Shown: positions 1-11,973, counted from the first letter of the stretch. The stretch: 64,000 nt of DNA from Acanthosepion pharaonis (GCA_903632075.3 CAHIKZ030000058.1:1127501-1191500); one strand, 5' to 3'. Made by a program: numbers and translations. The notes: generated by a model not told the origin, from the sequence alone.

Positions 1-1
1 T

Positions 2-35
<34 letters not shown>

Positions 36-98
36 ACGCCTGATAGAAAGATGAATGAAAAGATAGAAGTGTGAAGATATTTGGAAAGATAGAAATAG

Positions 99-134
<36 letters not shown>

Positions 135-153
135 ACGAGATACAAAACAACTG

Positions 154-218
<65 letters not shown>

Positions 219-229
219 TAAAACAACTG

Positions 230-286
<57 letters not shown>

Positions 287-360
287 TGAATAAACCGAGA
301 TTCATAGCTACTTAGCTGGATACCTAGGTAGGTCGCTAGATAGCTAGACTTGAACAAATT

Positions 361-411
<51 letters not shown>

Positions 412-545
412 GAACAAAATAGATAAGAAGAAATAGATAGATAAAATAGATAGATAGGAACAAAATAGATAAGAAGAAATAGATAGATAGATAGATAGAT
501 TGATAGATAGATAGATAGATATAAACTGATAAAAATAGATAAATA
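1..545. repeat. (TA)n then long interrupted (TAGA)n microsatellite
   Basis: A TA run is followed by four or five (TAGA)n blocks separated by short imperfect spacers such as acgagatacaaaacaactga. The open frame on the minus strand (SIYLSIYL runs) is translated repeat, not a gene. The spacers recur between blocks, so the locus has grown by duplication of larger units as well as by slippage. Confidence 0.97.
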
Positions 546-979
546 TCTGCAAGGAAAATATCAGTTAATCTTCACTAATAAGCTCATTTTATGTCTACAT
601 GAAAACCTTATCTCTCACCCGATAATATTACCAAGAGATTTTTAATACTCTTCAGATGCGAATTTTGTTTCGTATGTTGCAAAACAGGCGTTGGGTTTCT
701 TTTTTTAAATTTGCTTTCAATATTGCTACTAGAATTCGGCAAATGCAAGCAAGTGAACATTTAACTGAGCATACTGCTAAAAAATGTGTTTTAAAATTGA
801 GCATCTGTTTCTGGAAATGAAGCCCGCAATCAATTTTAAAACGGCAGGAAGAAGTGAAGCGAACAAAAACTTGAAAACGTAAATAGCAATGATCAATGAA
901 ATATCATATGGAGAGCATTAAACAGGGTATAGTGGATGCATTGTCGTCTAAATTACGCAAAAATGAAAATAACACTGAC
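546..979. other. unassigned AT-rich DNA
   Basis: No open frame of note, no recognisable repeat and no RNA-like fold were seen in this stretch. Confidence 0.6.
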
Positions 980-1690
980 ATGTCATTTTAACAGATATAT
1001 TTACCAAAATGAGGCAGAAATATCTTGAAACCCAAAAGTAAATTTATTCAATACAATCGGCATTAGGATGAGCCACAGCCTCCAGATGACATCGGAATCT
1101 CCTGCAACTCTTCTGGACGGTCTACTTGTTTAAGTTGGTGAATGCTTCCATAATCCTTGCCATCATTTTGTCTTTGGTGTTACAAGGAGTTTTCTTGGTC
1201 TTTCGTTCAACTGCGTAGCGCACATCATATTCAAGAGGGCTGAAGTCTGGGGAGTTAGGTGGCCAGATATGAGGGGTATTGTGGTCGGAGAAATTCTTTG
1301 ACAGCTATGACTGGTTTCACCTACTTGTATGCCATGGTGCAGATTTCTGTTGGCATATATCTGTTCTTCCAGAAGCCACTCTCTTAACTCAGAGTAGTAC
1401 TACCTTCTCAAGTCACTGGACGTAGACTCCGTGTTGAGTCTGAGACCCTGGGTAATAAAGAATTGAGGCATAACGTTGCTATCACCAGTGATCAATAAAA
1501 ATAATTTCGTTAATCAGACTCATCCAAGCCTTTTCGAAACATCTGTACTGTCTTTAGATTGACATTCAAAATCTCTTAAATGTTCATAATGGAGATGCCA
1601 GCGCGAATGCCATTATGTCGTTTCCAAATTTCAGGCGTTGTGAATTGCACCACGGTGCTATTTTTCGCACACATGGAGTCCAACTGACCT
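980..1690 (-). mobile_element. decayed mariner-type transposase (N-terminal HTH and C-terminal catalytic end)
   Basis: Read on the minus strand, the frames give HIWPPNSPDFSPLEYDVR near 1230-1290, which is the third catalytic Asp motif (SPD) of Tc1/mariner DDE transposases, followed by a C-terminal tail of the ERKTKKTPCNTKDKMM type. Just upstream is a degraded QQKSAPWHTS, matching the second-Asp motif (QQDSAPCHTS) with Asp replaced by Lys. At about 1510-1640 a helix-turn-helix-like stretch (NLKTVQMFRKGLDESD) remains. The middle of the protein, including the first Asp, is deleted and the frame is broken by stops and shifts. A related copy lies at 53655-54080. Dead element; the family assignment is by motif only. 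Confidence 0.8.
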
Positions 1691-1721
1691 TACTATACAG
1701 TGCAGTCAACAAAGTCAAAAT

Positions 1722-1724
1722 TAT

Positions 1725-1786
<62 letters not shown>
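1722..1786. repeat. (TA)n microsatellite
   Basis: Nearly pure TA run abutting the end of the mariner-type remnant. Confidence 0.97.
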
Positions 1787-1789
<3 letters not shown>

Positions 1790-1853
1790 AATTCCCAGAT
1801 GAATTCTGTGGACAAGACAGATTGGTATCAAATGACAATTGTAAAAAATCAGG

Positions 1854-1956
1854 CATTTTGCCGACGCGTTTCGTCTTCCAACTTTTTTCAAGGCAAAACA
1901 TTTCGATTTCATTTTTGCCTTGAAAAAGTCGGAAGACGAAAGGCGTCGGCAAAATG
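1854..1956. repeat. near-perfect ~44-bp inverted repeat (hairpin / MITE-like)
   Basis: The left arm begins cattttgccgacgc at 1854 and the right arm ends gcgtcggcaaaatg at 1956. The arms are about 44 bp with only a few mismatches, around a loop of roughly 14 bp. The block is flanked by (TA)n at 1722-1786 and 1971-2049, which suits a TA-targeting foldback or MITE. A long hairpin RNA is the alternative reading. Confidence 0.85.
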
Positions 1957-1970
1957 TATGATTATTTTCC

Positions 1971-1976
1971 AATATA

Positions 1977-2049
<73 letters not shown>
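1971..2049. repeat. (TA)n microsatellite
   Basis: Near-pure TA run on the right side of the hairpin block. Confidence 0.97.
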
Positions 2050-2051
<2 letters not shown>

Positions 2052-2235
2052 TAATGGAATTCGTTATGACAGTGTTGGACTCTACTATGAGCAATAAGAA
2101 TGTATAATTACTCTCCAAGCTAAAGAGAAGAATTGCGATGAAATCGATCACAAACGAAAATGACATGTTCATCTTTAATTAATCATAGCTAAGGGACAGA
2201 ATTTCATGAAGGATTGAAATTGTTCAAATATATAT

Positions 2236-2237
2236 AC

Positions 2238-2278
<41 letters not shown>

Positions 2279-2290
2279 CATACATATATG
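2236..2290. repeat. (TCTA)n microsatellite
   Basis: About eleven TCTA units followed by tacatacatatatg. Confidence 0.95.
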
Positions 2291-2379
2291 TATATATATT
2301 ATTCCAGGTTAATTTTCTACCTTTCTAACCTTTTATCTTTTTTGTCCTGGAGTAACGAGGTGCCTCACACGTTTCACGT

Positions 2380-2905
2380 ACGATTTAATAATTATGTAAT
2401 TTTACACTGCTCTTTGGATTTGTTATAGCTAAAACGACTCCCTTTCATGCCAAACGTTTTATTGATTTAGTCGGATCATTTCTAATTAACATAACTCTAA
2501 GTTGAAATGATGATCCCTCTTCCTGTTGTGACCTCCTGATCCAGTTTACCTCTCTACTGTTCTCACATTTTTAAACTTATTCACCGTTCTCTTGAAGTTT
2601 CTTGGATGAACTTTGAAAATGGAAGCCAGAGTATGATTTTTGGTAACATTTTTGAAGGCACGAATGATTTTTTTCTTCGTATCATTGCCCAGTCGTGAAG
2701 ATATAGTGAGGCTGAAAAAATAAAACGATTTTAACCTGTTCTTTTCTAGTTGAATAACTCAAATGGTTTTTCATTGATTCTTGTAACGAATGGGATACCG
2801 ATGATTAAACGTCTTATCTGAAAACCTGAAAAAAAGAAACTAGAAATTAGTTTAGTGTTTTTTTTTTAGATATTAAACATTTTGTCGGTGAACAATTATG
2901 CCATT
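2380..2905 (-). mobile_element. N-terminal piece of a second mariner-type transposase
   Basis: Minus-strand frames give VNKFKNVRTVER then TGSGGHNRKRD and a LEMIRLNQ-like region, resembling the paired HTH DNA-binding half of mariner transposases (linker plus GRPKKRT-like segment). Stops interrupt it. The same N-terminal piece, about 75 percent similar by eye, is at 54085-54590 next to the same C-terminal family, so the two loci share an architecture. The 5' end of the piece abuts (TA)n at 2919. Confidence 0.65.
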
Positions 2906-2915
2906 ACAGGCGGTA

Positions 2916-2918
<3 letters not shown>

Positions 2919-2992
<74 letters not shown>
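2919..2992. repeat. (TA)n microsatellite
   Basis: Pure TA run starting at the 5' boundary of the preceding transposon remnant. Confidence 0.97.
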
Positions 2993-2996
<4 letters not shown>

Positions 2997-3112
2997 AGGT
3001 ATGCAGAAAACAGAAAGAAAAAACGTTGGGTGCATAATCCAGGGTTCCTTAGTATTTTTTTTATTTTTAAAAGACAGTGCTCCATACAGAAGTAGAGCTA
3101 TATTATAATAAT

Positions 3113-3330
3113 ATTTTTTGTTTAAAAATATGATTCCTTCGCTACATAAGAGTTCTCATGTTTCAAAAACGAGCGAGAAATTTTAGGAATTTTAAAATTT
3201 CGCTTGAAGATGAAACGGGACTAAACACCTCAATTCAACTTAATTTTAATAATTATTTGGATGGTTTCGACTCTCGTTTTTAAACATGAGAACTCTTATG
3301 TAGCGAAGGAATCATATTTTAAACAAAAAC

Positions 3331-3331
<1 letters not shown>
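3113..3331. mobile_element. ~219-bp MITE with ~60-bp terminal inverted repeats
   Basis: The left terminus (3113-3173) contains gattccttcgctacataag and the right terminus (3268-3331) contains its reverse complement, with a few mismatches over about 60 bp. The interior of roughly 95 bp is AT-rich and non-coding. The right end runs straight into (TA)n, consistent with a TA target. Non-autonomous DNA transposon; the superfamily is not resolved. Confidence 0.85.
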
Positions 3332-3407
<76 letters not shown>

Positions 3408-3422
3408 CCTGTGTGTGTGTGT
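3332..3422. repeat. (TA)n-(TG)n compound microsatellite
   Basis: TA run followed by (GTGTGT)n with a gcgtgcct interruption. Confidence 0.97.
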
Positions 3423-3424
3423 TT

Positions 3425-4245
3425 CTTTTTTAATATGTCGTGTCCCTTCAGGATGCAGCTGATCAGGGCCCTCCACATCTTCCTGTACATTGTATCTCTT
3501 AATATGTTTTGTCTTTTTATTATATCTCTTAAACCCTTTGCTCAAGGTCATCAAGTATCATATGCACTGTTTTCCTCTGTCTCCTCTTCCTCCAATCTAT
3601 CCCGTGAGTATCAAATTTTCCAAGCCCTTCTTCCTCATTATGCGCCCCAGAAATTTCAACTGCCTCTTCCTAATGTTAAGTATAAATTTCATTTATGATT
3701 CCATCCTCACCAAAACCTCGGTGTTATTTACATGTTCGGTCGCTGATATCCACAACATCCTTCTGTAGATTCACATTTCTGTTGCTTCAGTTCGGAGGAG
3801 ATTTTCCAGCATTCGCTGCCGTACAGGAGAAGAGATATCACGTAACAGTCCAATATTGATGACTTTGGTTGAAACGAAATTTCTCTGTCTCTTTATACTT
3901 TGCTTAGCTTTTGGAATGCACCTTTGACCATCCCAATACATTTTCGGATATCAGTGTTACACTTTCCGTCCTCTCTTAGAATATTTCCCAGATGGGCACC
4001 TCGAGGCGGTGTAATGGTTAGCAAGCTTGTCACGTCAGATCAATTACGACTGAATAGTGAGTTCGATCCTCACTGAGTGCTCCATACTTTCGGCCTTGTG
4101 CCACATCTAAGCTACGCTTGGAAAATTATTAGAATATTTCTTAGATATCTACATTTCTGTACCTGCTTGATTTTACTATCCTCAACCTGTAATTTGCATT
4201 TTCGTTCTCACCCTTTTGTTGATCACCATGCATTCTATCTTTCTT
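3425..4245 (-). mobile_element. LINE 3' end: C-terminal part of endonuclease-reverse transcriptase (RTE/CR1-like)
   Basis: On the minus strand the frames read ISLLLYGSECWKISSELK near 3790-3850 and RKRQLKFLGRIMRKKG near 3630-3680, the conserved C-terminal tail found in many animal LINE ORF2 proteins (LLYGSECW ... RQLKFLGHIMRKEGLENL). The end near 3435-3480, which reads as cctgaagggacacgac on the minus strand, is shared with 23460-23700 and 24815-24860. Several stops are present. A SINE with target-site duplications interrupts the piece at 3996-4130. The clade is uncertain. Confidence 0.85.
3996..4130 (+). mobile_element. short tRNA-derived SINE with 16-bp target-site duplication
   Basis: The tRNA-like head has a Pol III A-box-like region (ggcggtgtaatggttag) and a B-box-like gagttcgatcctcac. 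The tail ends ctacgcttggaaaattatt. The flanks are agaatatttcccagat at 3980-3995 and agaatatttcttagat at 4131-4146, a 16-bp duplication with two mismatches that marks LINE-type integration. A close copy sits at 28651-28788. It lies inside a LINE remnant, so it is younger than that LINE. Confidence 0.92.
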
Positions 4246-4790
4246 TTTAGACCTTTCTACTCGCTTTCTTTCGTTACCATCTGAATACAGAACAAATAAA
4301 TATATTACGTCATAAACACATGTTTGGGCGAAGACAAAAGAAGTTGTAACAGATGGAAGTGTGAATTCAAATTGTTTTTATAGAATTAGTGATATTTGAA
4401 TAGTTAAAAAATATTTTCTGTTTTTGTCTCTACATTGGTTCTATCTATATTTACCCTCCCCATCCTGCTTATTATTTTCCACTTTTCTTCCTTTTTTTTA
4501 TTTTTCTTTTTCTTGGCTACTTTTAATTTTCTTTTTTCTTTTATTTGTTTACGTTGCCTAACATTATTTTCAGTGTTTCCCTCGCCAAGATTTTATTCTT
4601 TTTTTTCTTTCTTCCCTTCTTATGTTCACAATTTTTACTTTTTTTTAAATACATTGTCTCTCTCTCTACTTCTTCCTCCTTAATGTCCATTCATTCCTCT
4701 CTTTGTTATACTTCTTTTCTTTTCTCCCCCTCTTCCTTTGTCTCTTCCCTCATTAATTTTCTTTCTTTCTTTCTTTCTTTCTTGCTCCTG

Positions 4791-4833
<43 letters not shown>

Positions 4834-4940
4834 AATTAATAAATAAATAAATACATTCATACATAGGTAGTGTATCGTGCGATCTATCAGTTCATTTATT
4901 CGGTCTTTCGTTCTTTCTTTCTTTCTTTCTCCTCCTCCTA

Positions 4941-4981
<41 letters not shown>

Positions 4982-5085
4982 GTAAACAAATACTTGCCAG
5001 TGTATAACATCGTGCTAGCTATGTCTTCTTTCTTTTCTTTTTCTTTCTTTCTATCTATCTATCCATAAATGCAAAGAAAAAAAAA
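4246..5085 (+). repeat. pyrimidine-rich low-complexity DNA with (CTTT)n and (CTAT)n tracts
   Basis: T/C-rich on the plus strand, with (CTTT)n near 4760-4785 and 4905-4930, and (CTAT)n near 4790-4835, 4944-4984 and 5050-5065. Open frames here encode only F/S/L runs and are not genes. Confidence 0.9.
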
Positions 5086-6307
5086 TCAATAATTTAGCTA
5101 TTCGTTTCAGTTTTATGCGAACATCCTCATTAGATTAAAAAGAAAAGGAAAAGACGGAAATGTTGTTCGGAGGACTGGTGTTTCTTGTTCACTGGCGATA
5201 TTAGACGAAGGAAATAGATCAGATTTTCTTTTGATTGGCTTCCTGAATATGATCGCTCTTCCCGCGTGAAGATGACACGCAACGCCGAATGAAAATCCTA
5301 ATATTTACAACTGAGATACGTTCTCAGTATATCATTGATTCGATCGATACCTTTCTCTTTGATTCTAATCTCTCCCCAAATTTGATGAGTTTGGCATGTA
5401 ACTTTCAAATCCCAGACGGGAAGAATGACGTGGCGCGTTTGATAAACATCTTGAGGAGATAATCATGTGTTTTGCATCATTGTTACAATGTACTGTAATA
5501 TACAGATAGTGAATTTTTCGATTTAAAAAAAAAAAATAATTTCACGCTAAGCAAGGCAATAAAGCCACTAAGACTCCGTGAATAAATACGAGAAAAATAT
5601 GAGAAAAAGAAAACCATTTCAGTGATAAGAATAAAAGAACATGAATTAAGAAGACAGAAGATAACGTTTGGCATTGCATTTAAATTATGGAAGTTGACGG
5701 AAATGGAAGTAGCAAGAAGAGAGTACTACAAACGTGAAGTGCGAGGGAATAAATTGTTAGTATAACTGTTAAAGCCACATGAAGTCATTTCAACTGCAAA
5801 ATGATGAGACCTAGCAGCCAATCAAGCACTGCCCTTAAATCTGTAAACTCGAGACATCAAAGAGGTAAGTAATATTTATTTTGTTTTAATACGAAAATGT
5901 GGCACAAGGGTAAAGGTGGGGATAGACTAAGGCTGGTCTTCTCTCTGTCTTATCTTAGCTAACCACTACTACTGATCCAAACATACAACAGTATTCTTTA
6001 CACCAAAACAATTCATTCTTACTACAGCCATCATAACATATAAAAAGACACTATGCAGGCATAACTAGTTCCCACATGTACATTTTTGGCTCAGGAGAGG
6101 GGGAATAAAATAACAACATTTAAAAACGAAACCTCAATGCATATTTACAATGGATTTATTTACAAGAAACTAAGCAAAATAGTGTTATTAATAAAACTCA
6201 AAAAACTACTATTCTTAAATGCGACAGAGAAATCAGTTAACTCAACAAATGTCAACAATGTATTTTAGTATAATTCATTCATCATAGTTTTTTTTTACTT
6301 TTTTAGA
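5086..6307. other. unassigned DNA
   Basis: No coding, RNA or transposon signature was recognised. The short open frames show no family resemblance. Confidence 0.55.

Positions 6308-6342
<35 letters not shown>
6308..6342. repeat. (AAT)n microsatellite
   Basis: About eleven AAT units. Confidence 0.97.
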
Positions 6343-6343
<1 letters not shown>

Positions 6344-6378
6344 CACGTTGCAGCTAAGGTGGTAATAAAACGATGGTT

Positions 6379-6800
6379 TGTAATTTAACGGTCAAAGACC
6401 GCAAATTGATTTTGAAACATTATTGGAAAACATTATTATTGATATAATCGATGCAATACGTTCTGAGAACACGTTCTTGTTAGACATTTTCATGACGGTC
6501 GTCTTCGAGTATAGAATCCAGAGGTTGGCAGTGAATATTTCGGAGACAGTAGGAAAGCGTAGTGCAGGTTCGCAGTGGATATCGCAGCAGAGCGTAGTTC
6601 TTCCTTCTGTCGTGTTCGCCTGACAAGTTGGCTCTAGTCCTTCCGGTAGGGTAAACAAAGATGGCCGCCTTTATACAGGACGGATACAGTGTTCTGCGGC
6701 TCCTGATTGGTTAATCTTCTATTGGTAGACTATAAAGGGAAATAAGTCATTTTGACTCGCTCACGAGTTATAGATAGTATATACCCCAAAAAACGTAACA
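6379..6800 (+). mobile_element. possible solo LTR (TG...CA, inverted CCAAT boxes, TATA)
   Basis: This block is more GC-rich than its surroundings. It starts tgtaatttaacgg and ends aacgtaaca, and carries two ATTGG (inverted CCAAT) motifs near 6705-6730 and a tataaagg near 6731, which is a plausible U3 promoter layout. The flanking 5-mers (tggtt, gttct) do not match, so no target-site duplication supports the boundaries. It could instead be a host promoter-like sequence. Confidence 0.3.
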
Positions 6801-6828
6801 GTTCTGTTATTCATTACTATATACCTAC

Positions 6829-6833
6829 TTTTG

Positions 6834-6913
<80 letters not shown>

Positions 6914-6935
6914 TGTGTGTGTGCATGTACTAGAT
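6829..6935. repeat. (CA)n-(TA)n-(TG)n compound microsatellite
   Basis: A CA run, then a long TA run, then gcgtgtgtgtgtgcatg, giving a self-complementary arrangement able to form a cruciform. Confidence 0.95.
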
Positions 6936-9618
6936 AGAATTCTGATAGAACATAACTTTTTAATACTCATAAAAATAGACTCGACAAAATATACATATAA
7001 GTCTTGAGTAGAAAATATGCATTTATATATTTAAGCAATCTCCCTGCCTATATCTCTGAATCCGTCTCTGGGATGTTTTAATTTGCTCACGGAGTTCGCC
7101 TGATTTCAAAAATGTTTGGTATGTTGGCCCACGGCATCTGAGATAAAGTTGAAAAAGGTATGGCACGCTGACATTCTCATCTGTTACATAGATCTACAGA
7201 GAGAGTGTGTGAAAATGAGAGAGTGTGAGAGTGTGAAAGCACAGAAATCTGCAACTGCATGACAGTCGTCGGGTACAGGCTTTGAAACATTTATAAACAA
7301 TGTCTATCGATATCTTCCAGGATATATCCCCCCACACACACATAAATATAGAGACAGACAGACAGTCAGACAGAGTGAGAAAGACAGTGAGAGATAGAGA
7401 TTGAAAGAAAGATAAAATGGGAGAAAAGTTATATTAATTCTTCTTTCCTAGCATATCGTGAACAATTCTAATAGTTTAAAGCCCATGACTCCTCAATTCA
7501 TAAAGACGACTGGGAATATTTAAATCGTGAAATGTACTAACTTAAAGTCTGTAATATAGAAAAACGAAATGCATATGTAAGATGAGATGCATCTGTTCCC
7601 ATGTGCAACATGTCTCTCTTTTCTGCAAACTCATCCTCCAATAACAACAAAGTCAGAGACATATTTTCCTCAAGTATAGCTTCATAGCTTGCCTCAAGAG
7701 CAAAACTTCAAAATCGATTTTTCAAGATTTCTCAAATTTAATTATATTTCTTGTTTTAACCGGGAATTATTTTTCTTTTCCATTTTTCCTTCCTCCCCGC
7801 TATGACGTTCTCTTTTTCTCTCTTTCCCGCTCATATCAGGATTTCTTTTCTGTTTTTGTTTCATTTCTTGCTCGCTCGAGCGACACGTTATTTTATGCCA
7901 AATATTTTTCTATTCTCTTTTACTTCTCGCAGTCTCTATTCTCGTTTCTAACGAGAACGCCAGTCCGGAAATGGCTGCAGCTATACGCCATTTTTTAATA
8001 CTGTATGTCGATCTGATTGCATTTTTGTCAATTTCTATTTCTCGTGACTTCCATTTCATTTTTTAAAAATATTTTTTTTTTCTATTTTTCCTCGCTTCTG
8101 CATTATTTTGTATGAGGTTCACAGTTATTTTTTTTTATTTACATAATCTAATTTATTTTTGTCAGTGTAAGTGTGTAAACTTACTTATTCATTTTTTTCT
8201 TGATATCTACCTTAGATATTCTTTGTTCAGAGAGGTAACAAAAGAGAAGGAATTGGTAGAGAAAAAGAGTTGGGGGGAATGAAGGATGACGAAAAGAAAA
8301 TAAAACCGAGGCAGGTTAGTTTCTAGCGATATTTCAATATTCACTGTTTATCACACTGAAAAATAAGTTTCCTCTTTCATTAACATTATCCTACAGTTTC
8401 TCACTGGAGACTTGAACGAATCCCGTAACATATTAAGGTTGCTCGTGTAGCAGTGGATGTGTCTTGGGCAACAAATCCTGACAGAGAAATTCATATTCAG
8501 ACCGGTTTTAAATTCAGAATATTCTTTCTCCTAGACTGATTTCCAACCATTGTTAGAAATTCCAGTATGTACGGCTATTTAAATCCATAACTTTGGGAGA
8601 TAGATTACGTAATTCTAACATGGTTGACTGACTTTTATTTCCTAGCAGCTTACCTTTACACTAACTACACATCAATCTTAGTTACAGTTCAATATATACG
8701 GAACAATCAAACTTATAAGCGAAAATGAACAATTACTTATTCTGTGGTAGGAAAATAAATAAGAGAAACAATAAACCACTTCATGTTATTTCTACAATAC
8801 CCTGTAAATTAATGTATGTTAGGCTAATAAAAGAATAAATTATGTCTGCAATTTTGGGATGAGGAGTTATCCTTATATACGTTTTTCACATACTGAAGAT
8901 TGAGCTCTTCTTTGAGGTTATCCCATAATATAAGTGATAATAACAACAAAGACGAAGTTAGTATTTAGTATGTTAACCATGTAGATAATGATAACACTTC
9001 ATCCCAGTAATTCAGACCGAACGCAATTGGGTGATAATAAAAAAACAATGATGAGTACATTAGTCTATCAATAATGTAAATAATCGTTAACTCCTCATCT
9101 CAGTAATTCTGACAGAAATTATATACAAATATTTTTTAAAATAATAATAAGCAATATACACAGTCAGAGCATTCAAAGCTAATCACTCAGACATCTTGAT
9201 GAAAGATCACAAAACAATATGTGCTTTCTTATTGACATGGCTGTCCCTGCAGACGACAATGTATCTTTGAAGATCTTCAAAATAACTATCAAAATGCAAC
9301 AAACGTGAAGTGTCAAATCTAAAAAAAAATGTGACGCATGAGAACATCAGTAATTCCAGTTCTCGTTGGGTTCCTCGGATTAACTGGAAAATGTTCTTAT
9401 AGACTTATTGAAGGAATTCCTGGTACACCATGTTTTAAACAAATACATTTGTACTCACAAGTATAACTCAGACATTACGAAGACCTTTATCAATCTAAAA
9501 TGTCTGTGATCATAAGGATTTTACTTTGCAAAAATTGCTCAGTGGAAATGTCATGATGCCATTTCCGACCATAGGTCTCTCGTTGGGACTTGGAAGAAAA
9601 TGAGTATACAACAGAAAT
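6936..9618. other. unassigned DNA, 2.7 kb
   Basis: No recognisable gene. At 8930-9125 there is weak similarity (aacaacaaagacgaag ... aatgtaaataatcg) to the tail of the tRNA SINE at 27195-27530, so a decayed SINE tail is possible. The rest shows nothing I can name. Confidence 0.45.
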
Positions 9619-9637
9619 CAAAAGAAATAATAATAAT

Positions 9638-9673
<36 letters not shown>
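9619..9673. repeat. (AAT)n microsatellite
   Basis: Tandem AAT units with one ATT interruption near the start. Confidence 0.96.
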
Positions 9674-9675
<2 letters not shown>

Positions 9676-10066
9676 TGCGAGGGAAACTCAAAAATAATCC
9701 GCACTTATAACAGATATGATGTTGCAAAATTTACTCCTTTAATAAAAAAAAAAGATAACACGTGCGTGTATATATAGTTATCCATAGGAAGACTGTTTCG
9801 ATTTATAACAGCCCATTAGCGTGGCTAGACATCGGATTTTTTCAAGCCGAGATCGACACCCGACCGATTTGACATAAGTCAGAGATTCTACCAACAAGCT
9901 ATCGTCGTACGGTAGATAGAAAGGGGAATTTTAACGATTTTACTATACGAAAGACGTCAGTGGCTAGGCTAGCTCAATTCTAGTTGAAGAGCATTGCATT
10001 AGCAGCAGCAGCCACTGTTTATAAATTCACCCCTTCCTCTACGAGACCTCAATCCAATTATTTTGA

Positions 10067-10070
<4 letters not shown>
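9674..10070. other. unassigned; mariner-terminus-like start
   Basis: It begins gatgcgagggaaactcaaaaa, reminiscent of mariner terminal repeats that read gaggg-n-ctcaaaaa, but no partner terminus or transposase follows. The rest is unassigned. Confidence 0.25.

Positions 10071-10130
<60 letters not shown>
10071..10130. repeat. (TA)n microsatellite
   Basis: Pure TA run. Confidence 0.97.
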
Positions 10131-10133
<3 letters not shown>

Positions 10134-10329
10134 GACAGAACGATCAAAATTAATGGCCTAGGCATAATCATTAAAGACGACACAAAAAGAAAGTGATTTA
10201 TTTATTGATATTGCAGTTCCTTACTAACTCCTCAAAACTTCAAAACAATATTTACTTAATACTAGTAAAATAATTACAAGAACATAAAAACTAAAAAGAT
10301 GAGGACAATAGTTCAGATGTTAATAAATT

Positions 10330-10860
10330 TGACCCGGTGACCTTTCTCTTTACCTAGAGCTCCTTGATAAAATCCAAGGACAAGTCAGCAATATTAATGC
10401 CACAATTCTGGCGTTTCGGCTTCAGTCTCTTTTACACCGCCGTCCCGTGCTTTTTCTATCAATACTTTCATGGTAATTTCTTGGATGAGCTCTTCGCAAT
10501 GGTGCCTTGACTCTTTGAATTTAGGCACAGTACAGGACTGGCGATGAGGTCTCATCAATTTACTGTTGAGATGGTGAGATGCAGCCGTAAGTTCTATCCT
10601 AACAGTATCTTTTCTCACACTTCCCGCTTGTGGAACTCTCTTCTGGTTCCATGCTTTCCAGCCAAACTTAATCTCCAAAAAGCTAAATGCAATGTCAATC
10701 GCTATCTAATGTGCCCCTGATTGATCTTTTTTTCTTCTTGCTACTTAGCAGTGTTTCTGCTTCTAACTCTTCTACGCCCAATAAACCACTGTCTCTCAGT
10801 GGCTTTACTGCCTTGTTTGGAGCGAAAGGAAAATAGTTAAAAACAAAGTGAAACGACAAT
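10330..10860 (+). mobile_element. jockey/CR1-like LINE 3' end (C-terminal RT tail)
   Basis: Plus-strand frames read CFFYQYFHGNFLDELFAM, then LFEFRHSTGLAMRSHQFTVE, then SRLWNSLLVPCFP and CNVNRYL, the conserved tail of jockey-like mobile-element polymerases (YKYFHGNCSDEL ... TSTLWNSLPASCFP ... FKSNVNRYL). Stops and one frame change show it is dead. The 40 bp just upstream (gatgaggacaatagttc) resemble the SINE tail at 27195-27530. Related copies are at 11640, 50745 and 61266. Confidence 0.85.
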
Positions 10861-10892
10861 ACAACAATAGCAATATAATAGTCACAGTTCAT

Positions 10893-11639
10893 TCAGTTGA
10901 CTTATAAAAGAAAGTTCATAGTATCCGCTTCCAATTTGAACATCCTTAATTGTTTTCTGATCTGTGGAAAAAAAAAAACATATAGACGTCGTGCGCTTCA
11001 CATCACGAAAAGCACTTCTTGTAATCATTGGAATCATGATTGGAGCTAGGATTCATCAGGCAATAACAAAAACGCACAAGAGGCAATGAGAAATGCCTTA
11101 AGTGCTTTTAAAAGTGCTCGAAGACTGATGCAAAGATTGGAGATAACAAGTCCGTGCGTTGACCCGGTAAATCTGAAATTTCTCTAGTGGAAATTAGTTG
11201 CAGACTTTTTTTTAACAACATTTAGCCTGTACAAAGCTCAAGAGCCACCCTAAGAAGCAAGGGAGTTTTAAAATAAAAGCGAATTAAAGATGGAACCGGA
11301 AACATATTCCTAAACGGGAAACAAGGGAGAGAACTCTGTTTCTGTGCAAAAGACCTCGGAAGACTATAATGCGGACGATAGCAAACCTCTTTACTATATT
11401 TAAAAAAAAATGTAAAAAATGTAAATAATAAATAAAAGTTCGGGGTCTTAGTCCAAGATGTTAGACGACTGATTGAAACTGACTACAGATTCCCGGATTG
11501 GTGTTTGCCAACATCTATTTGCTTATTAATCAGATTTTGCGAAGATGGTCGAGCTACAATTATTTCAGAACTCTCTCGGATATTGACAAAAATAAATCTA
11601 TTTACGCATAACTGGTCTTGAGCCTGTGGTATTTAGTTA
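10893..11639. other. unassigned DNA
   Basis: No gene, repeat or RNA fold was recognised between two LINE 3' ends. Confidence 0.5.
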
Positions 11640-11965
11640 GAGATTCTTGATAAGATACAAATAATAATCAGCAATGTTACCTGTCCTGACCTGGCATATC
11701 GGCTCCAGTTACATTCACACCTCCGTAATATAGTTTGCCTTTTAACTTTTCTATAAACATTTTCATGTTAATTGTTCTAATGAGCTTTCAACTTTGGTAT
11801 CTCCACTTTACGAATTTAAGCGCAGTACGTGATTGGTAACTTGTTCACATCATTTTACATTTAAAATGGCTATGTTAACAAGTTCTTCTCACACAGTTCT
11901 CGCTCGTGGAACTCTCTTCCGGTCCTATTTCCATTCGTATATTTATCTGGTTATTACTCCTGCCA
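11640..11965 (+). mobile_element. jockey/CR1-like LINE 3' end, 5' half of a split copy
   Basis: Frames read ISNVTCPDLAYRLQ then, after a shift, SHSSRSWNSLPVLFPFV, matching the tail seen at 10330-10860 and 61266-61870. The copy resumes at 12706 as HLQKLNVMSIIISC. The separation holds an (ATC)n tract, other sequence and a solo LTR. Confidence 0.75.
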
Positions 11966-11970
11966 AGGAT

Positions 11971-11973
11971 TTT

